A DNA stretch of 59,871 nt. Source: Lachnoclostridium sp. UBA5890 (GTDB lineage Bacteria > Bacillota > Clostridia > Lachnospirales > Lachnospiraceae). Position numbers and translations under genes: made by a program. The DNA lies in contig DJEU01000066.1 in assembly GCA_002431395.1 (NCBI GenBank), forward strand, positions 47,705 through 107,575, in the 5' to 3' direction. The notes under the pieces were generated by a model. It had not been told where the DNA came from and searched no databases. It saw nothing but the letters and a program-made list of their open reading frames with translations. Positions 9,552 through 16,311 of the stretch are shown in pieces (the first letter of the stretch is position 1; each line of letters starts with the position of its first letter).

Positions 9552-9670
9552 GTTGTCATTTCCTATAAGGGATTTAGAACACCGTCGGTACATAGAGGGC
9601 GTAGTTTGCCCTCATGTACCGCTACGAGTGTTCTTCTAAGCGCAAGCGGTCCCGAATGGGAAATGATAAC
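9552..9670. repeat. Long nested palindrome upstream of infC
   Basis: GTTGTCATTTCC (9552-9563) pairs with GGAAATGATAAC (9659-9670). Inside, GAACAC (9577-9582) pairs with GTGTTC (9628-9633), and GGTACAT plus GAGGGC (9587-9600) pairs with GCCCTC plus ATGTACC (9608-9620). It may be a structured RNA or a miniature element. It ends 36 bp before the infC promoter. Confidence 0.6.
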
Positions 9671-9706
9671 CCTATTTTTCTGTAAAACCAAATCTGAAAA
9701 AACCCC

Positions 9707-9735
9707 TTGACACCCACCCAAATCCATGATATGAT
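9707..9735 (+). promoter_or_regulatory. Promoter of infC-rpmI-rplT
   Basis: TTGACA (9707-9712), a 17-bp spacer and TATGAT (9730-9735). Transcription should start near 9742, giving a leader of about 150 nt before infC. Confidence 0.85.
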
Positions 9736-9741
9736 AGCAAA

Positions 9742-9881
9742 GGTACAAAAAGCAGAGTTATCCACTCTCACCTTGCCGCAATTGCGCGCGCAATGGTCAA
9801 ACCAATTTTTTTCATACATTTGAATGAAGAATTTCTGTGGATAGCTGGCTTTAAAAACAGTTATCTTTTTTTATTTCATTT
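9742..9881 (+). promoter_or_regulatory. Attenuator leader of infC operon (L20-leader-like)
   Basis: Two exclusive structures are visible. A long-range stem joins AGTTATCCAC (9756-9765) to GTGGATAGCT (9837-9846). A terminator stem joins GGATAGCTG (9839-9847) to CAGTTATC (9858-9865), followed by seven T (9866-9872). The strands overlap, so forming the first prevents the second. Between them is the palindrome ATTGCGCGCGCAAT (9781-9794). Firmicute infC-rpmI-rplT operons are known to be repressed by L20 binding to such a leader, so this is probably the same mechanism. Confidence 0.75.
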
Positions 9882-9894
9882 GGAGGTGCGAATC

Positions 9895-10401
9895 ATCAGC
9901 GAATTAATGATTAATGAGCAGATCCGTGACAAAGAAGTCCGCGTGATCGGCCAGGACGGAGAACAGCTTGGAATTATGTCAGCCAAAGAGGCTTACTTGA
10001 TGGCAAAAAATGCAGAACTTGATCTGGTTAAGATTGCCCCGGGTGCAAAACCGCCGGTATGCAAGATTATCAATTACGGAAAATACCGTTATGAGCAGGC
10101 TAGACGTGAAAAGGAAGCAAAGAAGAAACAAAAAACCATCGATGTGAAAGAGATTCGTCTTTCACCAAACATTGATACTAACGATTTGAATACCAAATCC
10201 AATCAGGCTCGTAAATTCCTGTCCAAGGGAGATAAAGTGAAAGTTACGCTTCGTTTCCGCGGCCGTGAGATGGCGCATAAGGATGTTGGCCGTGAAGTGC
10301 TGAACGCATTTTTCGAGAAATTGGAAGATGTAGCAGTGATCGACAAAGATCCGAAGATGGAAGGAAGAAGCATGATCATGTTTTTAACAGCCGCAAAATA
10401 A
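9895..10401 (+). CDS. infC: Translation initiation factor IF-3
   Basis: Binds the 30S subunit and proofreads start-codon selection. The core (INEQIRDKEVRVI, PPVCKIINYGKYRYE, KEIRLSP, KVTLRFRGREM) is typical, and about 168 residues is normal. The start is non-standard. GGAGGTG (9882-9888) is followed by ATC-ATC-AGC, and the first in-frame ATG (9907) is 20 nt from GGAGG, which is too far. I choose ATC at 9895 (9892 is possible). IF-3 genes are known to use AUU or AUC starts for autoregulation. It is followed by rpmI and rplT. Confidence 0.95.
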   Translation: MSELMINEQIRDKEVRVIGQDGEQLGIMSAKEAYLMAKNAELDLVKIAPGAKPPVCKIINYGKYRYEQARREKEAKKKQKTIDVKEIRLSPNIDTNDLNTKSNQARKFLSKGDKVKVTLRFRGREMAHKDVGREVLNAFFEKLEDVAVIDKDPKMEGRSMIMFLTAAK

Positions 10402-10447
10402 TGATAGAGCGTTTGGCACTATCAAATATAAATGGAGGAAATACATT

Positions 10448-10651
10448 ATGGCAAATCAGAAAATGAAAACAAAAAGAGCCGCTGCAAAGCGATTCAAAGT
10501 AACTGGAACAGGTAAACTGGTTCGTAATAAGGCATACAAAAGCCACATTTTGACAAAGAAAACAACAAAGAGAAAAAGAAATCTTAGAAAATCAACAGTA
10601 GTTGATGAGACAAACGTTAAGACAATGAAGAAGATTATGCCTTACGCATAA
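10448..10651 (+). CDS. rpmI: 50S ribosomal protein L35
   Basis: 67 residues, very basic, starting MANQKMKTKRAAAKRFKVTG, which is the L35 signature. It lies 46 nt after infC with GGAGG (10434-10438) upstream. L35 is a component of the large ribosomal subunit. The infC-rpmI-rplT order is the standard bacterial arrangement. Confidence 0.97.
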   Translation: MANQKMKTKRAAAKRFKVTGTGKLVRNKAYKSHILTKKTTKRKRNLRKSTVVDETNVKTMKKIMPYA

Positions 10652-10689
10652 TGATGGGTTACTTGAACGCAATTAGGAGGTAAATAGAA

Positions 10690-11046
10690 ATGGCTAGAAT
10701 TAAAGGCGGATTAAACGCAAAGAAAAAACATAAAAGAGTTTTGAAATTAGCAAAGGGTTACAGAGGCGCTAGATCTAAACAGTATCGTGTTGCAAAACAG
10801 TCTGTTATGCGTGCTTTGGAGACATCTTATACAGGTAGAAAACAGAGAAAAAGACAGTTCAGACAGCTTTGGATCGCTCGTATCAACGCAGCAGCCCGCA
10901 TCAATGGACTTTCTTACAGCAAATTCATGCATGGTTTGAAACTTGCAAGTGTTGATGTAAACCGCAAGATGCTTTCTGAGATGGCTATCAGCGATCCGGA
11001 AGGATTTGCTACATTGGTAGAAGTTGCGAAAAGCAAACTTGCTTAA
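10690..11046 (+). CDS. rplT: 50S ribosomal protein L20
   Basis: 118 residues with ARIKGGLNAKKKHKRVLKLA and the core typical of L20. It binds 23S rRNA early in 50S assembly and, in Firmicutes, represses its own operon through the leader RNA. A good candidate for such a leader lies upstream of infC here. AGGAGG precedes the ATG, and a terminator follows the stop. Confidence 0.97.
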   Translation: MARIKGGLNAKKKHKRVLKLAKGYRGARSKQYRVAKQSVMRALETSYTGRKQRKRQFRQLWIARINAAARINGLSYSKFMHGLKLASVDVNRKMLSEMAISDPEGFATLVEVAKSKLA

Positions 11047-11070
11047 GACAGAACAATAACAATGAATCAT

Positions 11071-11103
11071 AAGGGTACTTCAGATATTGAGGTGCCCTTT
11101 CTA
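11071..11103 (+). terminator. Terminator after rplT
   Basis: AAGGGTACTTCA (11071-11082) pairs, with G-U wobbles, to TGAGGTGCCCTT (11088-11099), followed by a T-rich tract. It ends the infC operon. Confidence 0.75.
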
Positions 11104-11125
11104 TTTGACTTAAGGGGGAAATGAC

Positions 11126-12802
11126 ATGGCATCGCAAAAAAATAAAAAACAACTGGTATGGCTTCTTCTGACGGCTTTATTTTTCACGCAAATGCCGGTA
11201 AATGAGGCGAAAGCGCAGATGACACTTCCATCCGCAACGCAATATCCGGGAGTTTCGTCGTCGCCACTACCAACTACGGCTGTAGAAACAAACGCACCGT
11301 CTTTTACACCAGCAGGCATATCTCCGAAGCCATCTGCCAGCGCGCTTCCTTCAACGACGCCGACCGTCACGCCGGAAGCCGCGTCATTTACCCTGTTAAA
11401 TAAAAATGCCTCTAAGCATGTCAGCAAAAAGAAAGTACAGTATCAGATCCGTTCATATGTGACAGACGCTGTGACATTGAAAATATCATTGAAAGCTACA
11501 TTTGAACCGATCGGTCAGACCGTTTCTCTGTGCCGCCGCGGAATATTGAAAATAGAAAAAAACGGACAGGTAAAATGCTTGAAAAAAGGGAAGTCCAAGG
11601 CACAGAACTGCCAGATAAAGGTGACAGAAGCAGGTGGAGAACGAACCTTTACCGTAAAAATCCGATTTGATAAAAAACTGGAAAATAAAGGGAAAAGTGC
11701 GGAACTTGTGTATCAGGGAAAGCAGGCACAGGTACGCACAAATTATAAAATGAGCCGCTTGACAATGACATCGTCCAACAAAAAAGCAGCGACAGTCGAT
11801 AAAAAGGGAAAGATCACGGCGCGCAAAAAAGGAAAGACGACCATAAGCGTAAAAGTCAAAGGTTCCGAAAAAAATGAATTTAAAATACGTATTACGGTAA
11901 AAGAGGAGCCGTGGATCGTCAATATCAAAGACAGCAAGTATACGTATGAGGACATGACGTCAGATCTCAGAAAACTTGCGTGGAAATACCGAGGAAAAGC
12001 ATCCTTGCAGAATATCGGAACCAGCGAAGATGGGCGCGCGATCTGGTGTCTCCGCATCGGAAGTCCGTATGGTTCGAAAAAATATTTGATCAATGGTGGA
12101 ATTCATGCGAGAGAATGGCTCAACTGCCAGATGCTCACGTATAAAAGTGAAGAAATTTTGCGGGAATATGCAGATTACAAGAGTGCGCTCAGAGGAAAAT
12201 GCATTTATATCATTCCGATGATCAATCCGGACGGCGTAACCATTTCCCAATTTGGTTTTGATGCCATCCGCAATCCGAAACTGCGGAAGATCTGTAAAAA
12301 AACAAAAAATTCAGCAAGAACGTGGAAAGGCAACGCCCGCGGTGTAAACCTGAACTTCAACTGCCCGGGCGGCTGGAATAAAAAGGGAAAATCCAAAAAA
12401 GCAGACGGAATTTCTTATCCTGGAAAGAAGGCGGCATCTGAAAAGGAAACTCGCGCGATGATGAACTTTGTCAACCGTATTTCGGGCTGGAAAGCATCCT
12501 TGAATTATCATTCCACCGGAAGTATTCTGTATTGGAACTACAATGTAGAATCCGAGGCGTCGCTCTATGAACGACAAAAAGCGCTTGCAACCAAAGTAAA
12601 CGGATTTACGCATTACCGCCTGATGCCAAAATCCATCAGTACCGATCCGAACGGCGGATTTGGCGACTGGCTCATTTACAATAAGAAAATCCCGAATGTG
12701 ACTGTGGAAACCGGCTCTGTCATGGCGCCGCTGCCGCATTCGCAGATGAAAAAAATACAGAAGGAAAATAGTGAACTTTTGAGCTGGTTTGTAAAACAAT
12801 AA
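11126..12802 (+). CDS. Secreted M14 zinc carboxypeptidase with Big-like domain
   Basis: 558 residues. A signal peptide (about 1-32) is followed by a Ser/Pro/Thr stretch, a lysine-rich Big_2-like segment (about 205-260, KKAATVDKKGKITARKKGKTT) and the M14 peptidase domain (about 275-558). The zinc motif GGIHAREW supplies His and Glu, the third ligand is in LNYHST, and the catalytic Glu is in VTVETGS. It should trim C-terminal residues from peptides outside the cell, possibly cell-wall or dietary peptides. AAGGGGG lies upstream of the ATG. Confidence 0.88.
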   Translation: MASQKNKKQLVWLLLTALFFTQMPVNEAKAQMTLPSATQYPGVSSSPLPTTAVETNAPSFTPAGISPKPSASALPSTTPTVTPEAASFTLLNKNASKHVSKKKVQYQIRSYVTDAVTLKISLKATFEPIGQTVSLCRRGILKIEKNGQVKCLKKGKSKAQNCQIKVTEAGGERTFTVKIRFDKKLENKGKSAELVYQGKQAQVRTNYKMSRLTMTSSNKKAATVDKKGKITARKKGKTTISVKVKGSEKNEFKIRITVKEEPWIVNIKDSKYTYEDMTSDLRKLAWKYRGKASLQNIGTSEDGRAIWCLRIGSPYGSKKYLINGGIHAREWLNCQMLTYKSEEILREYADYKSALRGKCIYIIPMINPDGVTISQFGFDAIRNPKLRKICKKTKNSARTWKGNARGVNLNFNCPGGWNKKGKSKKADGISYPGKKAASEKETRAMMNFVNRISGWKASLNYHSTGSILYWNYNVESEASLYERQKALATKVNGFTHYRLMPKSISTDPNGGFGDWLIYNKKIPNVTVETGSVMAPLPHSQMKKIQKENSELLSWFVKQ

Positions 12803-12847
12803 ATGCCAAAAAAATCAAAAAGACCGCCTTATACATCATAGATTTTG

Positions 12848-12876
12848 TTGTCGTAAATTGGTAAACTATTTATAAA
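12848..12876 (+). promoter_or_regulatory. Candidate promoter
   Basis: TTGTCG (12848-12853), a 17-bp spacer and TATAAA (12871-12876), 32 bp upstream of the two-module secreted protein. TACATCA and TGATGTA flank it as a distant inverted repeat. Confidence 0.45.
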
Positions 12877-12907
12877 ATATTGTGATGTATGTAAGGAGGT
12901 TTACGAA

Positions 12908-15127
12908 ATGAACCAAAAAATGTTTACAAAGACAACGGCTATGCTCTTGGCGGCAGCTGTCGTTGTGTCGGGGACTCCGGCAAATGAAACACAAGCGGCC
13001 AAAAAGCCGAAACTTAGCAAGGCTAAAATTTCGGTTCAGGTTGGAGAAAGCAAAAAGATTACGATTAAAAATGCCAAAAAGATCAAATGCAAGATGAAAG
13101 CAAAGGCAAAGAAAGTCGTAAAAATCACGAAAAAGTCTGCAAAAGGTCTTACTGTAAAAGGGCTTAAAACGGGAAAAGCAAAAATTAATGTGACCATGAT
13201 CAATGGGAAAAAGAAAGTGAAAAAGACTTTGACTGTCACAGTAAAATCCGTAAAGGTACCGGAAGCAAGCAAAGCACCGGAAGCAAGCAAAGCACCGGAA
13301 GCAAGTAAAGCACCGGAAGCAAGTAAAGCACCGGAGGCAAGCAAGGCACCGGAGGCAAGCAAGGCACCGGAAGAGAGTCAGAAGCCGGAAGAAAGCCAGA
13401 AACCGGAAGAAAGCCAGAAACCGGAAGAAAGTCAGAAACCGGAAGAAAGTCAGGCACCAACAGAAGCGCCGAAAGCACTTGTGATTGAGGGAGATGCTTT
13501 GGGAGAAAGCGCAGACTTTACGTATAAGGCAAATGGAGCAGCACAGTATCAGTCTGTTGGTATTTTTGAAATTGACAAAACAAGTTTAACAGAAGACAGT
13601 ATTATCACTTTGTCCTATGAAGCAAAAGAAGGGAATACAGATGTTGCTGACAGTCAGAAGTTTAATGTGGGGCTGAAAACAGGAGATAAGTGGAATTCCC
13701 CTGCAGTTTGTGATGTGTATAACCAGTCAGGCGGAAAAATAGAAATTTCTTTGGACAGCGCAAAAATGGAGAAAATCAATGTCGGAGAGAAATTGTATAT
13801 GCATGTTTCCACTGCGACAGCTGGTTTTAAGGGAACATTTACATATAAAAGTGTAAAAGCGGGTGCGGAAAGCCTTGTAAAAGAACTTCCTTCTGCTTAT
13901 ACCTACGAGGAAAGTGGATTGAATCAATATGCAGCGACGGCAAAAGTAAGTCTGCCGGCAGATATTGATTTCAGCAAATACAAAACTTGCCGCATTGACT
14001 TTACTGCGTCGGATCTTTCTTTTGAATTTCACGGAATTCTTGGCCATAAAGTGAATGGAGCAGAAGTGACGGATCCACAGTATGGCGTAGTATCTAAGGG
14101 AATGTTCCAGATTACATTGAATAATGTATTGAAAGAGAACGGGACAGATCCATTTGTCGTTATCAATGCCGGAAAAGCCGGTTATACGGGGAAAGTTAAA
14201 ATCCTGCGCGTGGCATTGCTGCCAGAGGGACAGACGGTGCCGGATATTGCGATTGAGCCAATAGAACCGGGGGAAACACCGGAACCATCCAAGCCGGAAA
14301 CCCCAAGTATAGAGACACCGGGGGCAGATACGTCCGATGTTGAAACAAAAGATGTTACAGAGCCGGAAGAGACAAAATTGGTTCTGGAAGGCGATTCCCT
14401 TGGAGAAGGAGCTGCCTTTACGTATGTGGCAAATGGCTTTGCTGCCTATAGTTCGATGGGAATCTTTGAAATTGACAAGACCAAATTATCTGCCGGATGC
14501 AAAATTGTATTGAATTATAAAGCAGTGGAGGGTGACAAAGATGTTGCGGCCACACAGGGATTCAATATCGGATTAAAAACCGGAGATAAATGGAATTCGC
14601 CGGCTGTCTTAGATGTTTATGGAAGAACCGGAGGAAGTATCGAGATAGACGTAAATGAAGCGGCTTTTTCTAAAATTGGCGCTGAGGATAAGGTGTACAT
14701 GCATGTTTCTACCGGAACAGCAGGTTTTAAAGGGACGTTTACTTATGAATCGATTATGGTAGAAGAGGAAAGTTTAGTAAGTGAACTTCCCAAAACCGTA
14801 TCATATGTGGAAAGCGGTATGTCGCAGTATGCACCAACAGCAAAAGTATTGTTGCCGGAAGATATTGACTTTTCGAAATACAGTACTTGCCGAATTGAAT
14901 TTACGGCATCGGATCCAACCTTTGAGTTTCACGGAATTGTGGGACTCAAAGTAGATGGCAAAGAAGTGACAGATCCGAAATATGGCGTGAACGAAGAAGG
15001 CGTATTTATTGTAAATCTTGCTAAAGTGAAAGAGACAGCGGGAACAGATCCTTGTGTTGTTATCAATGCCGGAAAAGCCGGATATACGGGAAGTGTTACA
15101 ATAACAAAAATTATTTTTGAAAAATAA
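12908..15127 (+). CDS. Secreted protein, Big-like domain plus two ~200-residue repeats
   Basis: 739 residues. A signal peptide (about 1-30) is followed by a lysine-rich Big_2-like domain and a linker of six APEASK units then PEESQK units (about 117-185). Two homologous modules follow, at about 190-440 and 491-739. Each starts EGD-x-LGE-x-x-x-FTY and carries GLKTGDKWNSPAV, YMHVST-x-TAGFKGTFTY and VVINAGKAGYTG. I do not recognise the module; a carbohydrate-binding-like beta fold is a guess. No LPXTG motif is visible. GTAAGGAGG precedes the ATG. Confidence 0.8.
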   Translation: MNQKMFTKTTAMLLAAAVVVSGTPANETQAAKKPKLSKAKISVQVGESKKITIKNAKKIKCKMKAKAKKVVKITKKSAKGLTVKGLKTGKAKINVTMINGKKKVKKTLTVTVKSVKVPEASKAPEASKAPEASKAPEASKAPEASKAPEASKAPEESQKPEESQKPEESQKPEESQKPEESQAPTEAPKALVIEGDALGESADFTYKANGAAQYQSVGIFEIDKTSLTEDSIITLSYEAKEGNTDVADSQKFNVGLKTGDKWNSPAVCDVYNQSGGKIEISLDSAKMEKINVGEKLYMHVSTATAGFKGTFTYKSVKAGAESLVKELPSAYTYEESGLNQYAATAKVSLPADIDFSKYKTCRIDFTASDLSFEFHGILGHKVNGAEVTDPQYGVVSKGMFQITLNNVLKENGTDPFVVINAGKAGYTGKVKILRVALLPEGQTVPDIAIEPIEPGETPEPSKPETPSIETPGADTSDVETKDVTEPEETKLVLEGDSLGEGAAFTYVANGFAAYSSMGIFEIDKTKLSAGCKIVLNYKAVEGDKDVAATQGFNIGLKTGDKWNSPAVLDVYGRTGGSIEIDVNEAAFSKIGAEDKVYMHVSTGTAGFKGTFTYESIMVEEESLVSELPKTVSYVESGMSQYAPTAKVLLPEDIDFSKYSTCRIEFTASDPTFEFHGIVGLKVDGKEVTDPKYGVNEEGVFIVNLAKVKETAGTDPCVVINAGKAGYTGSVTITKIIFEK

Positions 15128-15149
15128 TTAACAAAAATCAAAAAAATCC

Positions 15150-15178
15150 TTGACATAAGGAGAATTATTTGATACAAT
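15150..15178 (+). promoter_or_regulatory. Promoter of tRNA-Leu
   Basis: TTGACA (15150-15155), a 17-bp spacer and TACAAT (15173-15178). A hairpin (GCAGTCAA 15185-15192 with TTGACTGC) lies between it and the tRNA. Confidence 0.8.
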
Positions 15179-15219
15179 AGTCAAGCAGTCAAGTCGTGGA
15201 CGCGGTTTGACTGCGATAT

Positions 15220-15302
15220 GCGGAGTTGCTGGAATTGGCAGACAGGCATGACTAAGGATCATGTGTCTCTGAGACGTGTGGGTTCAAGTCCCATACTCCG
15301 CA
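15220..15302 (+). tRNA. tRNA-Leu (anticodon AAG)
   Basis: The acceptor stem GCGGAGT pairs with ACTCCGC. The anticodon stem CATGA/TCATG encloses CTAAGGA, giving anticodon AAG. A long variable arm (GTCTC/GAGAC) marks a class II tRNA, and the T loop is TTCAAGT. CCA is not encoded. Confidence 0.93.
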
Positions 15303-15307
15303 TGAAG

Positions 15308-15339
15308 GAGCAAATGCATTATGTGTTTGCTCTTTTTTT
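15308..15339 (+). terminator. Terminator after tRNA-Leu
   Basis: GAGCAAA (15308-15314) pairs with TTTGCTC (15326-15332), followed by seven T. Confidence 0.85.
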
Positions 15340-15373
15340 GTAGGTACAGTGAAAAAGAAAGGAAGGGAAAGAA

Positions 15374-16084
15374 ATGAAATTACGAGTATTGGCAGCAGGT
15401 TTGATCCTGGGAGTAATGATGACCGGAGGAGTGACGCAGGCAGCGACAAAAGACGGACAGAAAGTAGTGGCAATCGATGCCGGACATCAGCTGCGCGGAA
15501 ACAGTTCCTTGGAGCCCAATGGACCGGGTTCTTCGACAAAAAAAGCAAAGGTGACATCCGGGACATCGGGAAAAGCAAGCGGACTTGGCGAGTATCAGTT
15601 GAATCTGCAGGTGGCGAAAAAAGTAAAAAAAGAGCTGGTGGCGAGAGGGTATAAAGTGGTCATGGTGCGTACAAAGCACAATGTCAACATTTCCAATGTA
15701 GAGCGCGCGAAAGTGGCAAATGCTGCAAAGGCAGATGCCTTTATCCGTATTCACGCGAACTCTTCGGAAAGTGCTTCGGTAAGCGGCGCATTGTCGATCG
15801 CTCCGACAGGAAACAACAAATATATGTCGAAAAAGGTGCGCAAAGCCAGCCAGAAATTTTCGAAGAAAATGATTCAGAAATATTGTGCGGCGACAAGTGC
15901 CAAAAACCGCGGAGTAATGTACACCGACACAATGACAGGCATTAACTGGTGTAAAGTCCCTGTTACAATCATCGAGATGGGATTTATGAGCAACCGCGCC
16001 GAAGATCTGAAAATGGCATCTGCTTCTTACCAGAAAAAGATGGTAAAAGGAATTGCGGATGGTGTCGATGCCTTTTTGAAATAG
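15374..16084 (+). CDS. Secreted N-acetylmuramoyl-L-alanine amidase (Amidase_3)
   Basis: 236 residues. A signal peptide ending around ATQA/AATK (about 1-24) leads into an Amidase_3 domain covering the rest of the protein. The zinc and catalytic residues are recognisable: His in AIDAGH, Glu in GLGEYQLN, His in FIRIHANS and the catalytic Glu in IIEMGFMSN. It should cleave the bond between MurNAc and the stem peptide of peptidoglycan. There is no separate wall-binding domain. AAGGAAGGG precedes the ATG. Confidence 0.92.
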   Translation: MKLRVLAAGLILGVMMTGGVTQAATKDGQKVVAIDAGHQLRGNSSLEPNGPGSSTKKAKVTSGTSGKASGLGEYQLNLQVAKKVKKELVARGYKVVMVRTKHNVNISNVERAKVANAAKADAFIRIHANSSESASVSGALSIAPTGNNKYMSKKVRKASQKFSKKMIQKYCAATSAKNRGVMYTDTMTGINWCKVPVTIIEMGFMSNRAEDLKMASASYQKKMVKGIADGVDAFLK

Positions 16085-16137
16085 ACAAGGAAATATCTGG
16101 AAAAGATGTAAAAATTGTGTAAATTGCACAAAAAAGA

Positions 16138-16166
16138 TTGACTTTTCGAAAAAAACTTGGTAATAT
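16138..16166 (+). promoter_or_regulatory. Candidate promoter upstream of xylanase
   Basis: TTGACT (16138-16143), a 17-bp spacer and TAATAT (16161-16166). The predicted start (about 16173) lies only a few bases before a strong hairpin. Confidence 0.5.
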
Positions 16167-16179
16167 TAAACCACGATGA

Positions 16180-16203
16180 GCGATTGCTTCGGCAATCGCT
16201 TTT
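16180..16203 (+). terminator. UUCG-loop terminator-like hairpin
   Basis: GCGATTGC (16180-16187), loop TTCG and GCAATCGC (16192-16199), followed by four T. It can end the amidase transcript. Relative to the promoter at 16138 it would sit at the very 5' end of the xylanase mRNA. Confidence 0.7.
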
Positions 16204-16311
16204 CTAACCTGTATTCTGGGTGATTTGGAGAAAATTAGTACGCTTTATGTTAGGTAATAGTATGATGACGGTCGGAGTACAATTTTGGAGAGCCAAATTG
16301 GAGGAATACGC

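Larger units (their letters stand above)
8916..9706. other. Non-coding region with repeats and palindromes
   Basis: About 0.8 kb without a credible gene. Near its left end CACTGC-TTC-GCAGTG (about 8970-8984) forms a hairpin. AGAAGAATA and ATTGCATAA (8925-8951) recur inverted at 9341-9366. Five TACCGTAA or TTACGGTA sites lie between 9134 and 9307. Hairpins GCATGC-TGAT-GCATGC (9463-9478) and a 10-bp stem (9483-9505) follow, then a 119-bp nested palindrome (9552-9670). A 101-codon ORF at 9002 lacks a ribosome site and family features. Confidence 0.6.
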
